From contig NZ_JACHKT010000001.1 in NCBI RefSeq assembly GCF_014204325.1, forward strand, positions 186,001-250,000: DNA of 64,000 nucleotides. Reading direction: 5' to 3'. This stretch comes from Arcicella rosea (GTDB lineage Bacteria; Bacteroidota; Bacteroidia; Cytophagales; Spirosomataceae). The notes beneath the pieces are model-generated. The model ran no database searches and was not told the DNA's origin. It saw only the letters and a list, made by a program, of their open reading frames with translations. This document shows positions 53,904 to 62,777 of the stretch, in pieces (position 1 is the stretch's first letter; each line of letters begins with the position of its first letter). A program made the position numbers and the translations under genes.

Positions 53904-54404
53904 ATGCCATCAAACGCCACATTAGAGGCAGTAAAGAAGATTTTTACTGCTTATCTTGAAAATAAAAGTCTTCGAAAAACTCCAGAACGATTTGCCATTT
54001 TGGAGGAAATATATACAAGAGATGACCATTTCGATGTTGAAGAATTGTATATTTCGATGAAAAATAAGAAATATCAGGTCTCACGTGCAACAGTTTATAA
54101 CACATTAGATGTACTTGTGGAATGTGATTTAGTTTCAAAGCATCAATTTGGTCGAAATCAGGCTCAGTATGAGAAATCATACGGACGCCGCCAACACGAC
54201 CATTTGATTTGTACCGAATGTCATCATGTTACAGAATTTTGTGACCCAAGAGTGCAAACGATACAATCAATGGTTGGAGAAATGTTACAGTTTAATGTAA
54301 TGCACCACTCTTTGATTTTTTATGGAGCTTGTACAAAAACTGAATGCGAACATAAAAAAGCCATGTTAGCTGAAAGAGAAATGTCTAATAGAGATCATAA
54401 TTAG
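53904..54404 (+). CDS. fur: Fur-family metal-responsive repressor
   Basis: A 166-aa protein with the Fur winged helix (LRKTPERFAILEEIYTRDDHFDVEELY, in pieces, and YQVSRATVYNTLDVLVEC) and a dimerisation/metal domain. The regulatory site includes GRRQHDHLICTECHHVTEF, with two Cys of the structural zinc site completed by CTKTECEHKK. Iron is the likely ligand; a Zur or PerR role cannot be excluded by eye. It is located 107 bp after the relA/spoT gene and may be transcribed with it. Confidence 0.9.
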   Translation: MPSNATLEAVKKIFTAYLENKSLRKTPERFAILEEIYTRDDHFDVEELYISMKNKKYQVSRATVYNTLDVLVECDLVSKHQFGRNQAQYEKSYGRRQHDHLICTECHHVTEFCDPRVQTIQSMVGEMLQFNVMHHSLIFYGACTKTECEHKKAMLAEREMSNRDHN

Positions 54405-54607
54405 CACAATTTATCAACAATATAAAATCTGCCATATTATTCGAGTTATGAATGATTTGGCAGATTTCTGTTTTTCAGAGGTTTTTTTTTGAATACTCAG
54501 CACTAAAACCACAGCATTATTGAAATTCTTGTGAGGTTTTATTTTTAGTTTGTTTATCTTTGCGACTTTGATTAGGTGGTTTATTATTTTTTGATTTTTC
54601 TGTTTCC

Positions 54608-54672
54608 TGTCATCTTAACGTCAGGAGGGAGCTGGTCTGCCACCGCCAGATGCTTTCGATGTGAGAATGACA
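54608..54672. repeat. Relic of a GTCAT-type extragenic palindromic repeat
   Basis: Ends TGTCAT and ATGACA with an imperfectly palindromic, GC-richer middle between fur and purA. This resembles the dispersed GTCATCCTGA-type repeat seen in many bacteria. A second fragment, gtcatcctga, lies at 62286-62295. Confidence 0.5.
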
Positions 54673-54688
54673 ACCAAAAAACAAAAAA

Positions 54689-55969
54689 ATGGCAGTAGAT
54701 GTATTGTTGGGTTTGCAGTGGGGTGATGAAGGAAAGGGTAAAATTGTTGACGTTTTAGCCCCTAAATATCAAGTAGTTGCACGTTTTCAAGGTGGGCCAA
54801 ATGCTGGACATACCCTTGAATTCGATGGGTTTAAACACGTTTTGCATCAAATTCCTTCTGGAATTTTCCGCCAAGATGTTCAAAACATTATTGGTAATGG
54901 CGTTGTACTCGATCCAATTATTTTCAAAAAAGAAATAGATGGACTTGCTAAGTATAATTTGAATGTATTAGCCAATTTAGAAGTTTCTAAAAAAGCTTCT
55001 ATTATTCTTCCTACACACCGTTTATTAGATGCTGCCTACGAAAAAGCGAAAGGTGACGCTAAAATTGGTTCGACTTTAAAAGGAATTGGGCCAACTTATA
55101 CAGATAAAATTTCTCGTCAAGGTTTAAGAGTTGGTGATATGATTTCACCAAATTTCAAAGCAAAATATGATGCTTTGGTGGCTCGTCACAAAGCGGTTTT
55201 AGATGTTTATCATTTTGAATACGACCTTACTGCGGCAGAAGCTGATTTCTTTGAAGCCGTAGAGTTTATGAAACAATTCCGTTTGGTGGACTCTGAGTAT
55301 TCAGTAAATCATGCACTAACGGCTGGAAAAACAATCTTGGCAGAAGGCGCACAAGGAAGTTTATTAGATGTTGACTTTGGTTCGTATCCATTTGTTACTT
55401 CTTCAAATACCATTACAGCGGGTGCTTGTACAGGTTTGGGGGTTGCTCCAAAAAATATTGGTGAAGTTTACGGTATCTTCAAAGCTTACGCTACACGTGT
55501 AGGTTCTGGACCATTCCCAACTGAATTGATGGATGAAGTTGGTGAAAGAATGCGTCAAGAAGGTCGTGAATTTGGTTCAACGACTGGTCGTCCTCGTCGT
55601 TGTGGTTGGATAGATTTACCAGCCTTGAAATACGCTATGATGATTAATGGCGTTACGCAATTGGTAATGATGAAAGCTGACGTATTGAATATTTTTGAAG
55701 AAATTGAAGTATGCGTTGCGTATAAATTGCCAGACGGAACAATCACTGAGCAATTGCCTTACGATATGACGGATACGATTGTAGAACCAGTTTACCAAAC
55801 TTTGAAAGGTTGGAACTGTTCGTTAGAAGGTTTAAGAACTTTTGAAAGCCTTCCAGCAGAATTGACTGGCTACATTAATTTCTTAGAAGAAAAATTAGGT
55901 TTGCCAATCAATTTCATTTCAACAGGGCCAGACCGTGACGAATGTGTATTGAAAGGTGCATTGGCTTAA
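54689..55969 (+). CDS. purA: Adenylosuccinate synthetase
   Basis: A 426-aa enzyme that joins IMP and aspartate with GTP, the first step from IMP to AMP. The N-terminal GLQWGDEGKGKIVDVLAPKY, FQGGPNAGHTLEFDG, GIGPTYTDK, EGAQGSLLDVDFGSYPFVT and GRPRRCGWIDL segments are all present. Length is normal. The following ATPase gene begins 76 bp after its stop. Confidence 0.97.
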   Translation: MAVDVLLGLQWGDEGKGKIVDVLAPKYQVVARFQGGPNAGHTLEFDGFKHVLHQIPSGIFRQDVQNIIGNGVVLDPIIFKKEIDGLAKYNLNVLANLEVSKKASIILPTHRLLDAAYEKAKGDAKIGSTLKGIGPTYTDKISRQGLRVGDMISPNFKAKYDALVARHKAVLDVYHFEYDLTAAEADFFEAVEFMKQFRLVDSEYSVNHALTAGKTILAEGAQGSLLDVDFGSYPFVTSSNTITAGACTGLGVAPKNIGEVYGIFKAYATRVGSGPFPTELMDEVGERMRQEGREFGSTTGRPRRCGWIDLPALKYAMMINGVTQLVMMKADVLNIFEEIEVCVAYKLPDGTITEQLPYDMTDTIVEPVYQTLKGWNCSLEGLRTFESLPAELTGYINFLEEKLGLPINFISTGPDRDECVLKGALA

Positions 55970-56045
55970 TCTCCAATATAATATTTCCAAAAGGTTCGAC
56001 AGTTTTTTTGTAAATTGTCGAACCTTTTTATTTAATAATAGCAAG

Positions 56046-57272
56046 ATGGTCAAAGAAGTAAGGATACAGAATTATAAATCGGTTCAAGATTTAACGCTTG
56101 AATTAGGACGTGTCAATATTTTGATAGGGGCAAATGGTTGTGGAAAAAGTAATATCTTGGAAGCAATCGCTTTTGGCTCGGCTGCGGCTGAAAATAAGTT
56201 AGGGAAAGAATTTTTAAGTGCAAGAGGGATTAGAGTTACTGAGCCTGTTTTAATGAGAAGTGGATTTATAAAAGATACATTACAAGATAAAATAATTATT
56301 GAGTTAAGTTTAAATGATAAGGTTATTGTATTTCATCTAACCAATGAAAATCAAGTTTTCAGCGAATGGGCTTCTCATATTCTAACTCGTGACAGGATTG
56401 TAAAAGATATGTCATACTCTGAAGTAACAATTTTAGAAAAAGAAATAGAAGCACAATTTAAGATTATTAATACACTTGAAGGTTTATTAAAAAAGGGGGA
56501 GATTGACGAACTTTGGGGAAAACAAGAAATCGCTTCTTATAAAATGAGAATCCATAAGTTGACAAATGATTTTGTAAAGGAGAAAATAAAACTAAAAGAA
56601 AAAGTAGTTGATTTTGAATCCTTCCTAATCTACGCCCCAGAAAATACTTTTCTAAGAAAATTTGAGGAAGAATCTCAAATAGAACCTTTAGGTATTAGAG
56701 GCGAAGGCTTATTCAAATTACTTTCTGTGATGAGTCAGGAAACACCAGAAGAGTTTCAAGAAATTATTGAAAATTTGGAATTAATCGATTGGTTTGAAGG
56801 CTTTGAAATTCCTAAAGATTTGGTATTTACTGAAAGAAGAATCAGAATAAAAGACCGTTTTTTGGAAGAGGGACTCCAATACTTCGACCAACGAAGTGCT
56901 AATGAAGGCTTTCTGTTTTTGATGTTTTATTTTGCTTTATTTATTTCAAAATACACGCCCAAGTTTTTTGCTATTGATAATATTGATACTTCGCTGAATC
57001 CAAAATTATGTAGCGAATTAATCAAAATACTAAGCAAATTGGCTAAAAAGCACGATAAGCAAGTAATTTTTACAACCCATAATCCTGCTGTTTTGGATGG
57101 ACTCAATTTGAATGATGATGAACAACGTTTGTTAGTTGTGTCAAGAAATAAAGATGGACATACCAAAACAAAAAGAGTTCTACCAATTGCTACTCCCGAA
57201 GGAGAAATCCCAGTTCGACTTTCAGAACAATTTATGAGAGGCTACATTGGTGGTTTACCAAAAAACTTCTAA
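56046..57272 (+). CDS. AAA family ATPase (SMC/OLD-like ABC ATPase), partner of a TOPRIM-like protein
   Basis: A protein of about 408 aa. The N-terminal segment VRIQNYKSVQDLTLELGRVNILIG (in part) leads into Walker A GANGCGKSNILEAIAFGS. A charged helical insertion (about 120-190) follows, then FFAIDNIDTSLNPKLCSEL (Walker B/D-loop region) and QVIFTTHNPAVLDGLNL (H-switch). This is the AAA_21-like ATPase class found in OLD nucleases and in many two-gene phage defences. The TOPRIM-like gene follows after 4 bp. I chose the ATG at 56046; the longer frame from 55956 overlaps purA and lacks family sequence. Confidence 0.85.
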   Translation: MVKEVRIQNYKSVQDLTLELGRVNILIGANGCGKSNILEAIAFGSAAAENKLGKEFLSARGIRVTEPVLMRSGFIKDTLQDKIIIELSLNDKVIVFHLTNENQVFSEWASHILTRDRIVKDMSYSEVTILEKEIEAQFKIINTLEGLLKKGEIDELWGKQEIASYKMRIHKLTNDFVKEKIKLKEKVVDFESFLIYAPENTFLRKFEEESQIEPLGIRGEGLFKLLSVMSQETPEEFQEIIENLELIDWFEGFEIPKDLVFTERRIRIKDRFLEEGLQYFDQRSANEGFLFLMFYFALFISKYTPKFFAIDNIDTSLNPKLCSELIKILSKLAKKHDKQVIFTTHNPAVLDGLNLNDDEQRLLVVSRNKDGHTKTKRVLPIATPEGEIPVRLSEQFMRGYIGGLPKNF

Positions 57273-57276
57273 AACC

Positions 57277-57936
57277 ATGACACTATTTGGACTTGTAGCA
57301 GAAGGTCCTTCAGACCATGCCGTATTGGAAAATATTTTAATAGGTATGTTCGAGGATGACATTTCTGATGAGATAACTCCTTTACAACCTATTCGTGATG
57401 CCACAAATGAAGATGAAATCAAGAAATTTGGTGGCTGGTATAAAGTGTTTGAATATTGTCGTTCCCAAGATTTTAGAGATGCCTTTCAAAGTATTCAGTA
57501 TTTGGTCATTCAAATTGACACTGATGTTTCTGAGCAAACTCACTTTGACGTAAAGAAAACAGATAAAGAAGGCAAAAAGCTATCACCAGAAGAATTGATA
57601 GAAAAAGTAATAGATAAATTTAAGCTAAGTATTTCGGAAGCTTTTGGAAAAGAGTTTTTTGACAAAGTAATTCATAGAATCATTTTTGCCATTTCAGTTG
57701 ATGAAATTGAATGTTGGCTATTACCAATTTATTACACCGATAAAATTAAAGAATCCATCAACAATTGTGATTACAAACTTCATCAAAAAGCTGGAAAGTT
57801 TGAGAAGAATTACAAAGATTACGATAAAGTTTCAAAAGAATATCGTAAAGGTAGAGTACTGAAAAAACTTTATCCTTTAAATCCCAGCCTAAAGATTTTT
57901 ATAGAATCCGTTTTAGAGAAAAATATTACCCCATGA
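57277..57936 (+). CDS. TOPRIM-like / DUF4276-type protein, paired with the AAA ATPase
   Basis: About 219 aa. The start LFGLVAEGPSDHAVLENIL has the acidic first strand of a TOPRIM fold, and YLVIQIDTDVSEQTHF supplies the D-x-D motif. VDEIECWLLPIYY is the third conserved block seen in DUF4276-like and related defence proteins. The C-terminus is Lys-rich. It follows the ATPase gene by 4 bp and its stop codon overlaps the ykgJ-like start by 4 bp. ATPase plus TOPRIM modules such as PARIS (AriA/AriB) and AbiL-like pairs act in phage defence; that role here is inference. Confidence 0.65.
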   Translation: MTLFGLVAEGPSDHAVLENILIGMFEDDISDEITPLQPIRDATNEDEIKKFGGWYKVFEYCRSQDFRDAFQSIQYLVIQIDTDVSEQTHFDVKKTDKEGKKLSPEELIEKVIDKFKLSISEAFGKEFFDKVIHRIIFAISVDEIECWLLPIYYTDKIKESINNCDYKLHQKAGKFEKNYKDYDKVSKEYRKGRVLKKLYPLNPSLKIFIESVLEKNITP

Positions 57937-58457
57937 TATACACAGAAGAAAATATAGAAGCTTTCAACGAGCAAGCTCGCTTGAAGTTTCCTGAAAATAA
58001 AAAGTTTTTTGATAGACTTAAAAATAAAAAAATCAAGAAATTGGACGAAGCTTTTCATCCTGTTCATGAGGAAGTTTTTGATGAAGTAGATTGCCTAAAA
58101 TGTGGAAATTGTTGTAAAACGACTAGTCCGATTTTTACGGATATAGACATCGACCGCATTGCAAAACATTTACGTATTCGTCCTGCACAATTGGTAAAAG
58201 AGCATTTGCATTTGGATAGCGATCATGATTATGTACTCAACGTTACGCCTTGTACTTTCTTGGGTTCGGATAATTATTGTTCAATTTATGATGTCAGACC
58301 AAAGGCTTGTAGAGAGTATCCGCATACGGATAGAAAGAATATTGCAGGAATATTGCCGCTTACTTTAGAGAATACTAAAGTTTGTCCTGCGGTTTTTGAA
58401 ATTGTTGAACAATTGAAAAAAGCGGGTTTAGGGAATAAGGGAGGGATAGTAGAATAG
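57933..58457 (+). CDS. YkgJ-family Cys-cluster (Fe/Zn-chelating) protein
   Basis: A 174-aa cytosolic protein. The metal-binding cluster is C-x2-C-x2-CC (CLKCGNCCK) near residue 55, followed by CTFLGSDNYCSIYDVRPKACREYP and a later Cys (KVCPAV), the pattern of the CxxCxxCC family. Its function is unknown in general. The ATGA overlap with the TOPRIM gene suggests translational coupling, and so perhaps that the ATPase/TOPRIM pair sits in a preexisting operon. Confidence 0.88.
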   Translation: MIYTEENIEAFNEQARLKFPENKKFFDRLKNKKIKKLDEAFHPVHEEVFDEVDCLKCGNCCKTTSPIFTDIDIDRIAKHLRIRPAQLVKEHLHLDSDHDYVLNVTPCTFLGSDNYCSIYDVRPKACREYPHTDRKNIAGILPLTLENTKVCPAVFEIVEQLKKAGLGNKGGIVE

Positions 58458-58620
58458 ATTTGGTGACATAAAATGCTAAAAAAGTACAAATAGTTCCCAT
58501 CAATAATACAGGATAGTGCATAAAAAGACGTAATTCGTTTTTAGTTTGTATTATCCACTGATAAAAATTCCGTATTTTTGAGACCACAAAACTTTTACTA
58601 TCACTATACAATACAAAATA

Positions 58621-59532
58621 ATGGCGGCAGTCGAGTACTTAGGCATAGACATTGGCGGAACGAATGTCAAAATGGGCATCGTAAATTCAGAAACGGGTCA
58701 GATAACTAACTTTTATAGTCACGATACTGTGAGCTGGCGAAAATCGGGACATTTTGAAGATCGTCTTGGAGAAGCAATCGGATTACAATTAATCGATAAT
58801 AAAAATATCACAAAAGTAGGTATCGGTTTGCCAGGAATGATTAATTCAGCTAGAGTAACACCTATCGAGATTACTGCAATTCCTGAGTTGAACAATGTTC
58901 CTTTGGTTGAGATATTAAAAAAACGTTTTCCTACAGTTGATTTTTTCCTTGAAAATGATGCAAATGCTGCGGCTTTGGGTGAGTTTTATTTTGGAGAAGA
59001 GCGTATTGACGAAAGCTATATATTTATTACTTTAGGTACTGGAGTAGGCGGAGCAGCCATTATCGGTAAAAAAGTATTTACTGGAGGTAGAGGTAATGCT
59101 ATGGAGCCTGGTCATACTCCTTCGGTAAACGGTAAAGTTTTAGAAAGAAATATTGGTAAAAATGAGCTTTTAGACCTTGCAAATTCTATGAGAAAAGAGT
59201 TTAGAGGTATTACGCTTTTACCAGATGATGGTACGATTTCTACGACTGGCTTAGTAGCTTCGGCCTCTGAGGGCGATGTACTAGCATTACAAGTATTCGC
59301 TAAAGTAGGAGAGTTGCTTGGAGAGAATTTATGTCATTTAGTGGCGATTCTTGATATTAATTTAATCTTAATTGGCGGAGGTTTATCGGCTTCATTTGAT
59401 TACATTTTACCATCTATGACAACTAAGATGGAGTACTGGTTGACTAAATATCATGCTGATGGTTTGACCATCAAACGTGCTACTTTAGGCAACGATGCAG
59501 GTCTTTTAGGAGCTGCTTCACTATGTTTTTAA
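58621..59532 (+). CDS. ROK-family sugar kinase (glucokinase-like)
   Basis: A 303-aa ASKHA kinase of the ROK type. The N-terminal phosphate motif YLGIDIGGTNVKMGIV, the catalytic Asp in FLENDANAAALGEFYFG, TLGTGVGGAAIIG and the ROK-specific GNAMEPGHTPSVNGK region are visible. The usual Cys-rich zinc motif is not complete (no CxCGxxGC), which is the polyphosphate/ATP glucokinase-like variation. It probably phosphorylates glucose or a related hexose. It is a single gene, 163 bp after the ykgJ-like gene. Confidence 0.85.
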   Translation: MAAVEYLGIDIGGTNVKMGIVNSETGQITNFYSHDTVSWRKSGHFEDRLGEAIGLQLIDNKNITKVGIGLPGMINSARVTPIEITAIPELNNVPLVEILKKRFPTVDFFLENDANAAALGEFYFGEERIDESYIFITLGTGVGGAAIIGKKVFTGGRGNAMEPGHTPSVNGKVLERNIGKNELLDLANSMRKEFRGITLLPDDGTISTTGLVASASEGDVLALQVFAKVGELLGENLCHLVAILDINLILIGGGLSASFDYILPSMTTKMEYWLTKYHADGLTIKRATLGNDAGLLGAASLCF

Positions 59533-59591
59533 TAATATTCTTTAAATAATTATAGTAAATCTTTTCATAGTAATGCGGTATTAAAAAAATG

Positions 59592-59622
59592 TTTGATAAT
59601 CTAATTTTTATCATCATCTTTG
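59592..59622 (+). promoter_or_regulatory. Promoter of acpP
   Basis: TTTG at 59592-59595, a 19-bp spacer and CATCTTTGC at 59615-59623, matching the consensus except for the first base of the -7 box. It lies 32 bp upstream of the acpP ATG. Confidence 0.55.
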
Positions 59623-59654
59623 CACCGTTTTTCTAACCAAAATTCGTTCTAAAA

Positions 59655-59891
59655 ATGGCAGACATTGCAGAAAAAGTAAAAGGCATTATCGTCGAGAAGT
59701 TGGGCGTTGACGCAGCAGAAGTTACTCCAGAGGCTTCATTCACAAATGATTTGGGTGCAGACTCATTGGATACAGTAGAATTAATCATGGAATTTGAAAA
59801 GGAATTTAACGTTTCTATTCCAGATGATCAAGCTGAAAATATCCAAACAGTTGGTCAGGCAATCACATATCTTGAAGAAAACGCCAAGTAA
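59655..59891 (+). CDS. acpP: Acyl carrier protein
   Basis: A 78-aa acidic protein carrying fatty-acyl intermediates on a phosphopantetheine arm. The attachment Ser lies in [18 protein letters not shown], preceded by FTNDLG. It is upstream of fabF on the same strand, the common acpP-fabF-rnc order, though a 267-bp spacer with an inverted repeat separates them. Confidence 0.98.
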   Translation: MADIAEKVKGIIVEKLGVDAAEVTPEASFTNDLGADSLDTVELIMEFEKEFNVSIPDDQAENIQTVGQAITYLEENAK

Positions 59892-59904
59892 TCTGAACTT
59901 CTTT

Positions 59905-59972
59905 ATGTGCTAATTTGAAAGTAAAATTATTGATTCTTCCTGAACCATAGTTTTATAGACAGATTAGCACAT
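59905..59972 (+). repeat. Inverted repeat / weak terminator after acpP
   Basis: 10-bp arms (atgtgctaat / attagcacat) at 59905-59914 and 59963-59972 with a long 48-nt loop, followed by TTTTTA. The word tgtgctaatttgaaa (59906-59920) also occurs at 22395-22409, upstream of der. Confidence 0.45.
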
Positions 59973-60158
59973 TTTTATTGATTTTCAGTTTAATTATGCT
60001 CAAATTTGAGTATTAATTATATGCTTAGATAGAAGCCCAAGAAGGTAAAATCAAGAAATTTTAAATAACAAGATGAGTTTGCTGACAATTTTTTCAAATA
60101 TCATCTTTTGTCTTTCGTCTTTTATCTAATATAAAATTAGTTAAATTTTATTTTCCTC

Positions 60159-61409
60159 ATGAAGAGTTTTAAAAGAGTAGTTGTAACGGGAATAGGTGCG
60201 TTGACTCCTATCGGAAATACTGTACCAGAATTTTGGGATGGACTAAAAAATGGAGTCAGTGGTTGTGATCATATCACAAAATTTGATGCTTCAAAATTCC
60301 GTACTCGCTTTGCTTGCGAATTGAAGAATTTTGATGTTACAAAGTTTATTCCCCGCCAAGATGCTCGTCGGATGGATCAATTTACGCAATACGCTGTTGT
60401 TGCTGCTGATGAAGCCATTGTGGATTCAGGTCTTGATCTTGAAAATATAGATAAAAATAAAGTAGGTGTAATTTGGGGTTCTGGTATCGGAGGCTTAAAA
60501 ACTTTTGAAGATGAAATGATATACTTCGGAAAAGGCGATGGTACTCCTAAAATCAATCCTTTCTTTATTCCGAAAATGATTGCCGATTCAGCTTCTGGCA
60601 ATATTTCAATTCGCCACGGTTTCCGTGGACCAAACTACGTAACGGTTTCGGCTTGTTCTTCTGCCAATAATGCGATTATTGATGCTTTTAATTATATCAG
60701 ATTAGGACGTATCAATATTTGTGTAACGGGTGGTTCGGAAGCGGCTGTAACGATTGCAAGTGTGGGTGGTTTTACGGCTATGCGTGCGATGTCTGAACGC
60801 AATGATGACCCTAAAACGGCTTCTCGTCCTTATGACAAAGACCGTGACGGTTTTGTTGTAGGTGAAGGTGCTGGTGCATTAATCCTTGAAGATTATGACC
60901 ATGCGATTGCTCGTGGGGCAAAAATCTATGCTGAGTTAATCGGTGGAGGTTTTTCTTCAGATGCTTATCACATCACAGCTCCACATCCAGACGGTTATGG
61001 TGCATTACTTTCAATGAAAGATGCCCTTGACGATGCTGGAATTCAACCAGAAGAAATAGATTATATCAATACTCATGGTACTTCAACACCACTTGGTGAC
61101 CCTCAAGAATTAAAAGCTATTGTAGATTTATTTGGTGAGCATGCTTACAAAATGAACATTAGCTCTACAAAATCTATGACTGGACACTTATTGGGTGGAG
61201 CTGGAGCGATTGAAGCTGTTGCTTCAATTTTAGCTTTACAACATCAAATGGTTCCACCAACGATTAACCACTTCACGGAAGATCCAGAAGTTGATAATCG
61301 TTTGAACTTGACTTTGAACAAGGCTCAAGAAAGAAAAATTGATGTTGTTTTAAGCAATGGTTTTGGCTTCGGAGGTCATAATGCTACAGTTATTTTCAAA
61401 AAAATATAG
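60159..61409 (+). CDS. fabF: 3-oxoacyl-[acyl-carrier-protein] synthase II
   Basis: A 416-aa condensing enzyme of fatty acid elongation. The thiolase-fold active site has the Cys in VTVSACSSANNAIIDAF, the first His in INTHGTSTPLGD and the second in KSMTGHLLGGAGAIE. The start KRVVVTGIGALTPIG is characteristic. It lies between acpP and rnc on the same strand, a conserved neighbourhood. Confidence 0.97.
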   Translation: MKSFKRVVVTGIGALTPIGNTVPEFWDGLKNGVSGCDHITKFDASKFRTRFACELKNFDVTKFIPRQDARRMDQFTQYAVVAADEAIVDSGLDLENIDKNKVGVIWGSGIGGLKTFEDEMIYFGKGDGTPKINPFFIPKMIADSASGNISIRHGFRGPNYVTVSACSSANNAIIDAFNYIRLGRINICVTGGSEAAVTIASVGGFTAMRAMSERNDDPKTASRPYDKDRDGFVVGEGAGALILEDYDHAIARGAKIYAELIGGGFSSDAYHITAPHPDGYGALLSMKDALDDAGIQPEEIDYINTHGTSTPLGDPQELKAIVDLFGEHAYKMNISSTKSMTGHLLGGAGAIEAVASILALQHQMVPPTINHFTEDPEVDNRLNLTLNKAQERKIDVVLSNGFGFGGHNATVIFKKI

Positions 61410-61434
61410 CTTTATCGTTGATAGTGTAATAGGG

Positions 61435-61531
61435 GATAATTGATAGTAGTTAAGGCGAAGTCAAATTTTTTTATTAATGTTGCAATCTCATTCAATCAGC
61501 TTTAGCTATTAGGTTTTAACTATCAATTATC
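61435..61531. repeat. Inverted repeat in the fabF-rnc spacer
   Basis: 13-bp arms gataattgatagt (61435-61447) and actatcaattatc (61519-61531) bracket a 71-nt loop. The related word taactatcaatta occurs near 14051. It resembles the paired inverted words in other spacers of this window. Confidence 0.5.
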
Positions 61532-61542
61532 ATTTTAAAAAT

Positions 61543-62274
61543 ATGCTATCACCAATTATTGATTTTTTTTCAAGTGATCCTAAAGACAAAAAGTTAAAAA
61601 ATGCAGTAGAACATATTATCGGAGAGAATCCCTCGAATTTAATGTTGTATCGTTTAGCTTTTATGCACTCTTCGGTATCAAAAGAAACTATAGCTAAAGG
61701 TTACAAGGATTCTAACGAACGCCTTGAATTTTTAGGAGACTCAGTATTAGGGATGATTACAGCTGAATATTTGTTTAAAAAATTCCCTTTTAAAGACGAA
61801 GGTTTCCTGACTGAAATTCGTTCAAGAATGGTTAGTCGTGAGTCTTTGAATGTTGTGGCTAGAAAAATTGGGTTGGATAGACTTGTTGAATATGATGGAA
61901 ATCGTAAAACAGTTTTGACTAGAACATCAATGTATGGCGATGCACTCGAAGCTTTAATCGGTGCGATTTACTTAGACAAAGGGTTTCGATTTACAAGGTC
62001 GTTTATCATTAAAAAAATACTTACTCAGCATTTTGATATTGAGACGGTTGTTCAGAATAATCCTAATTTTAAATCAATTGTCATAGAATGGGCTCAACGA
62101 GAAGGAAAACCGATTAGGTTTGAAATCATCGAAGAAGGCTCAAAACATAATAAAGAGTTTACAGCAACGATTTTTGTGAATGAAGAAGCCTTCTCTATTG
62201 GACAAGGCTATTCCAAAAAGAAAGCTGAGCAAACAGCAGCCATGAAAGCCTGCGAAAAGCTAGAAATTAGTTAA
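61543..62274 (+). CDS. rnc: Ribonuclease III
   Basis: A 243-aa double-strand-specific endoribonuclease for rRNA and mRNA processing. The RNase III signature NERLEFLGDSVLGMITAEYL, the second catalytic box YGDALEALIGAIYLDKG and the C-terminal dsRNA-binding domain (about 170-240, GQGYSKKKAEQTAAMKACEKL) are clear. Length is usual for Bacteroidota. It is last in the acpP-fabF-rnc series and followed after 180 bp by a strong terminator. Confidence 0.97.
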   Translation: MLSPIIDFFSSDPKDKKLKNAVEHIIGENPSNLMLYRLAFMHSSVSKETIAKGYKDSNERLEFLGDSVLGMITAEYLFKKFPFKDEGFLTEIRSRMVSRESLNVVARKIGLDRLVEYDGNRKTVLTRTSMYGDALEALIGAIYLDKGFRFTRSFIIKKILTQHFDIETVVQNNPNFKSIVIEWAQREGKPIRFEIIEEGSKHNKEFTATIFVNEEAFSIGQGYSKKKAEQTAAMKACEKLEIS

Positions 62275-62360
62275 CATAAACATGAGTCATCCTGAATTTT
62301 TCTTAGAATAGTGATGTTTCAGACAGTTTGAAAGGTTTCCTATTTATTATTGTCTAGTCC

Positions 62361-62444
62361 TTACTTTTCTTGTCTTGAAACAAGAAAAGTAACAAAAGAA
62401 ATTCAAGAATTCCTAAACTCGCTTCGCTCAAACAGTAGGAATTC
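62361..62444. repeat. Composite extragenic palindromic repeat
   Basis: Two hairpins side by side: ttacttttcttgt / acaagaaaagtaa (62361-62373 / 62380-62392) and gaattccta / taggaattc (62407-62415 / 62436-62444). A word of the type aactcgcttcgctcaaac lies in the second loop. Similar sequences are, to my knowledge, dispersed in Bacteroidota spacers. No gene lies in the 62275-62777 spacer. Confidence 0.6.
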
Positions 62445-62454
62445 ATTACTCATC

Positions 62455-62503
62455 AATCACAAAAAAGCGGTCAAATATTAATTTTGACCGCTTTTTTGTG
62501 ATT
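62455..62503 (+). terminator. Strong terminator in the rnc downstream spacer
   Basis: 21-bp perfect stem (62455-62475 / 62483-62503) with a 7-nt loop, containing A and T tracts in the arms, so it may work in both directions. Confidence 0.85.
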
Positions 62504-62777
62504 TTAAAATTAGGGATAACTCATATTTGTGGATTTTAACTTAACCCTTTGGTTCAAAAATGCCAAAAAAGGACTTCTTTCTGAGGGATTTATTGGTTAG
62601 TGTTTTTTTATTGAATAATCTTTGGTTCAATTTTTGCGTTTAATCTATTACTTGTTGCTTGGTTATTCTATTGATTGAATAAACTCTCTTCTTTCAGACT
62701 GATTAAAGCACTAACTTTGTTAATAAGTACTAATCATTACGTTATTTCAAATAGTTTAAAAGACCCTCTAAGAAATC

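Noticed and set aside
55956-56045. N-terminal extension of the AAA ATPase overlapping purA
   Set aside because: The family begins at VKEVRIQNYKS. The extension overlaps the purA coding end in another frame.
58375-58611. 78-aa minus-strand frame with a hydrophobic segment after the ykgJ-like gene
   Set aside because: It overlaps the end of the ykgJ-like gene in antisense, and its hydrophobicity reflects AT-rich sequence. There is no promoter or family resemblance.
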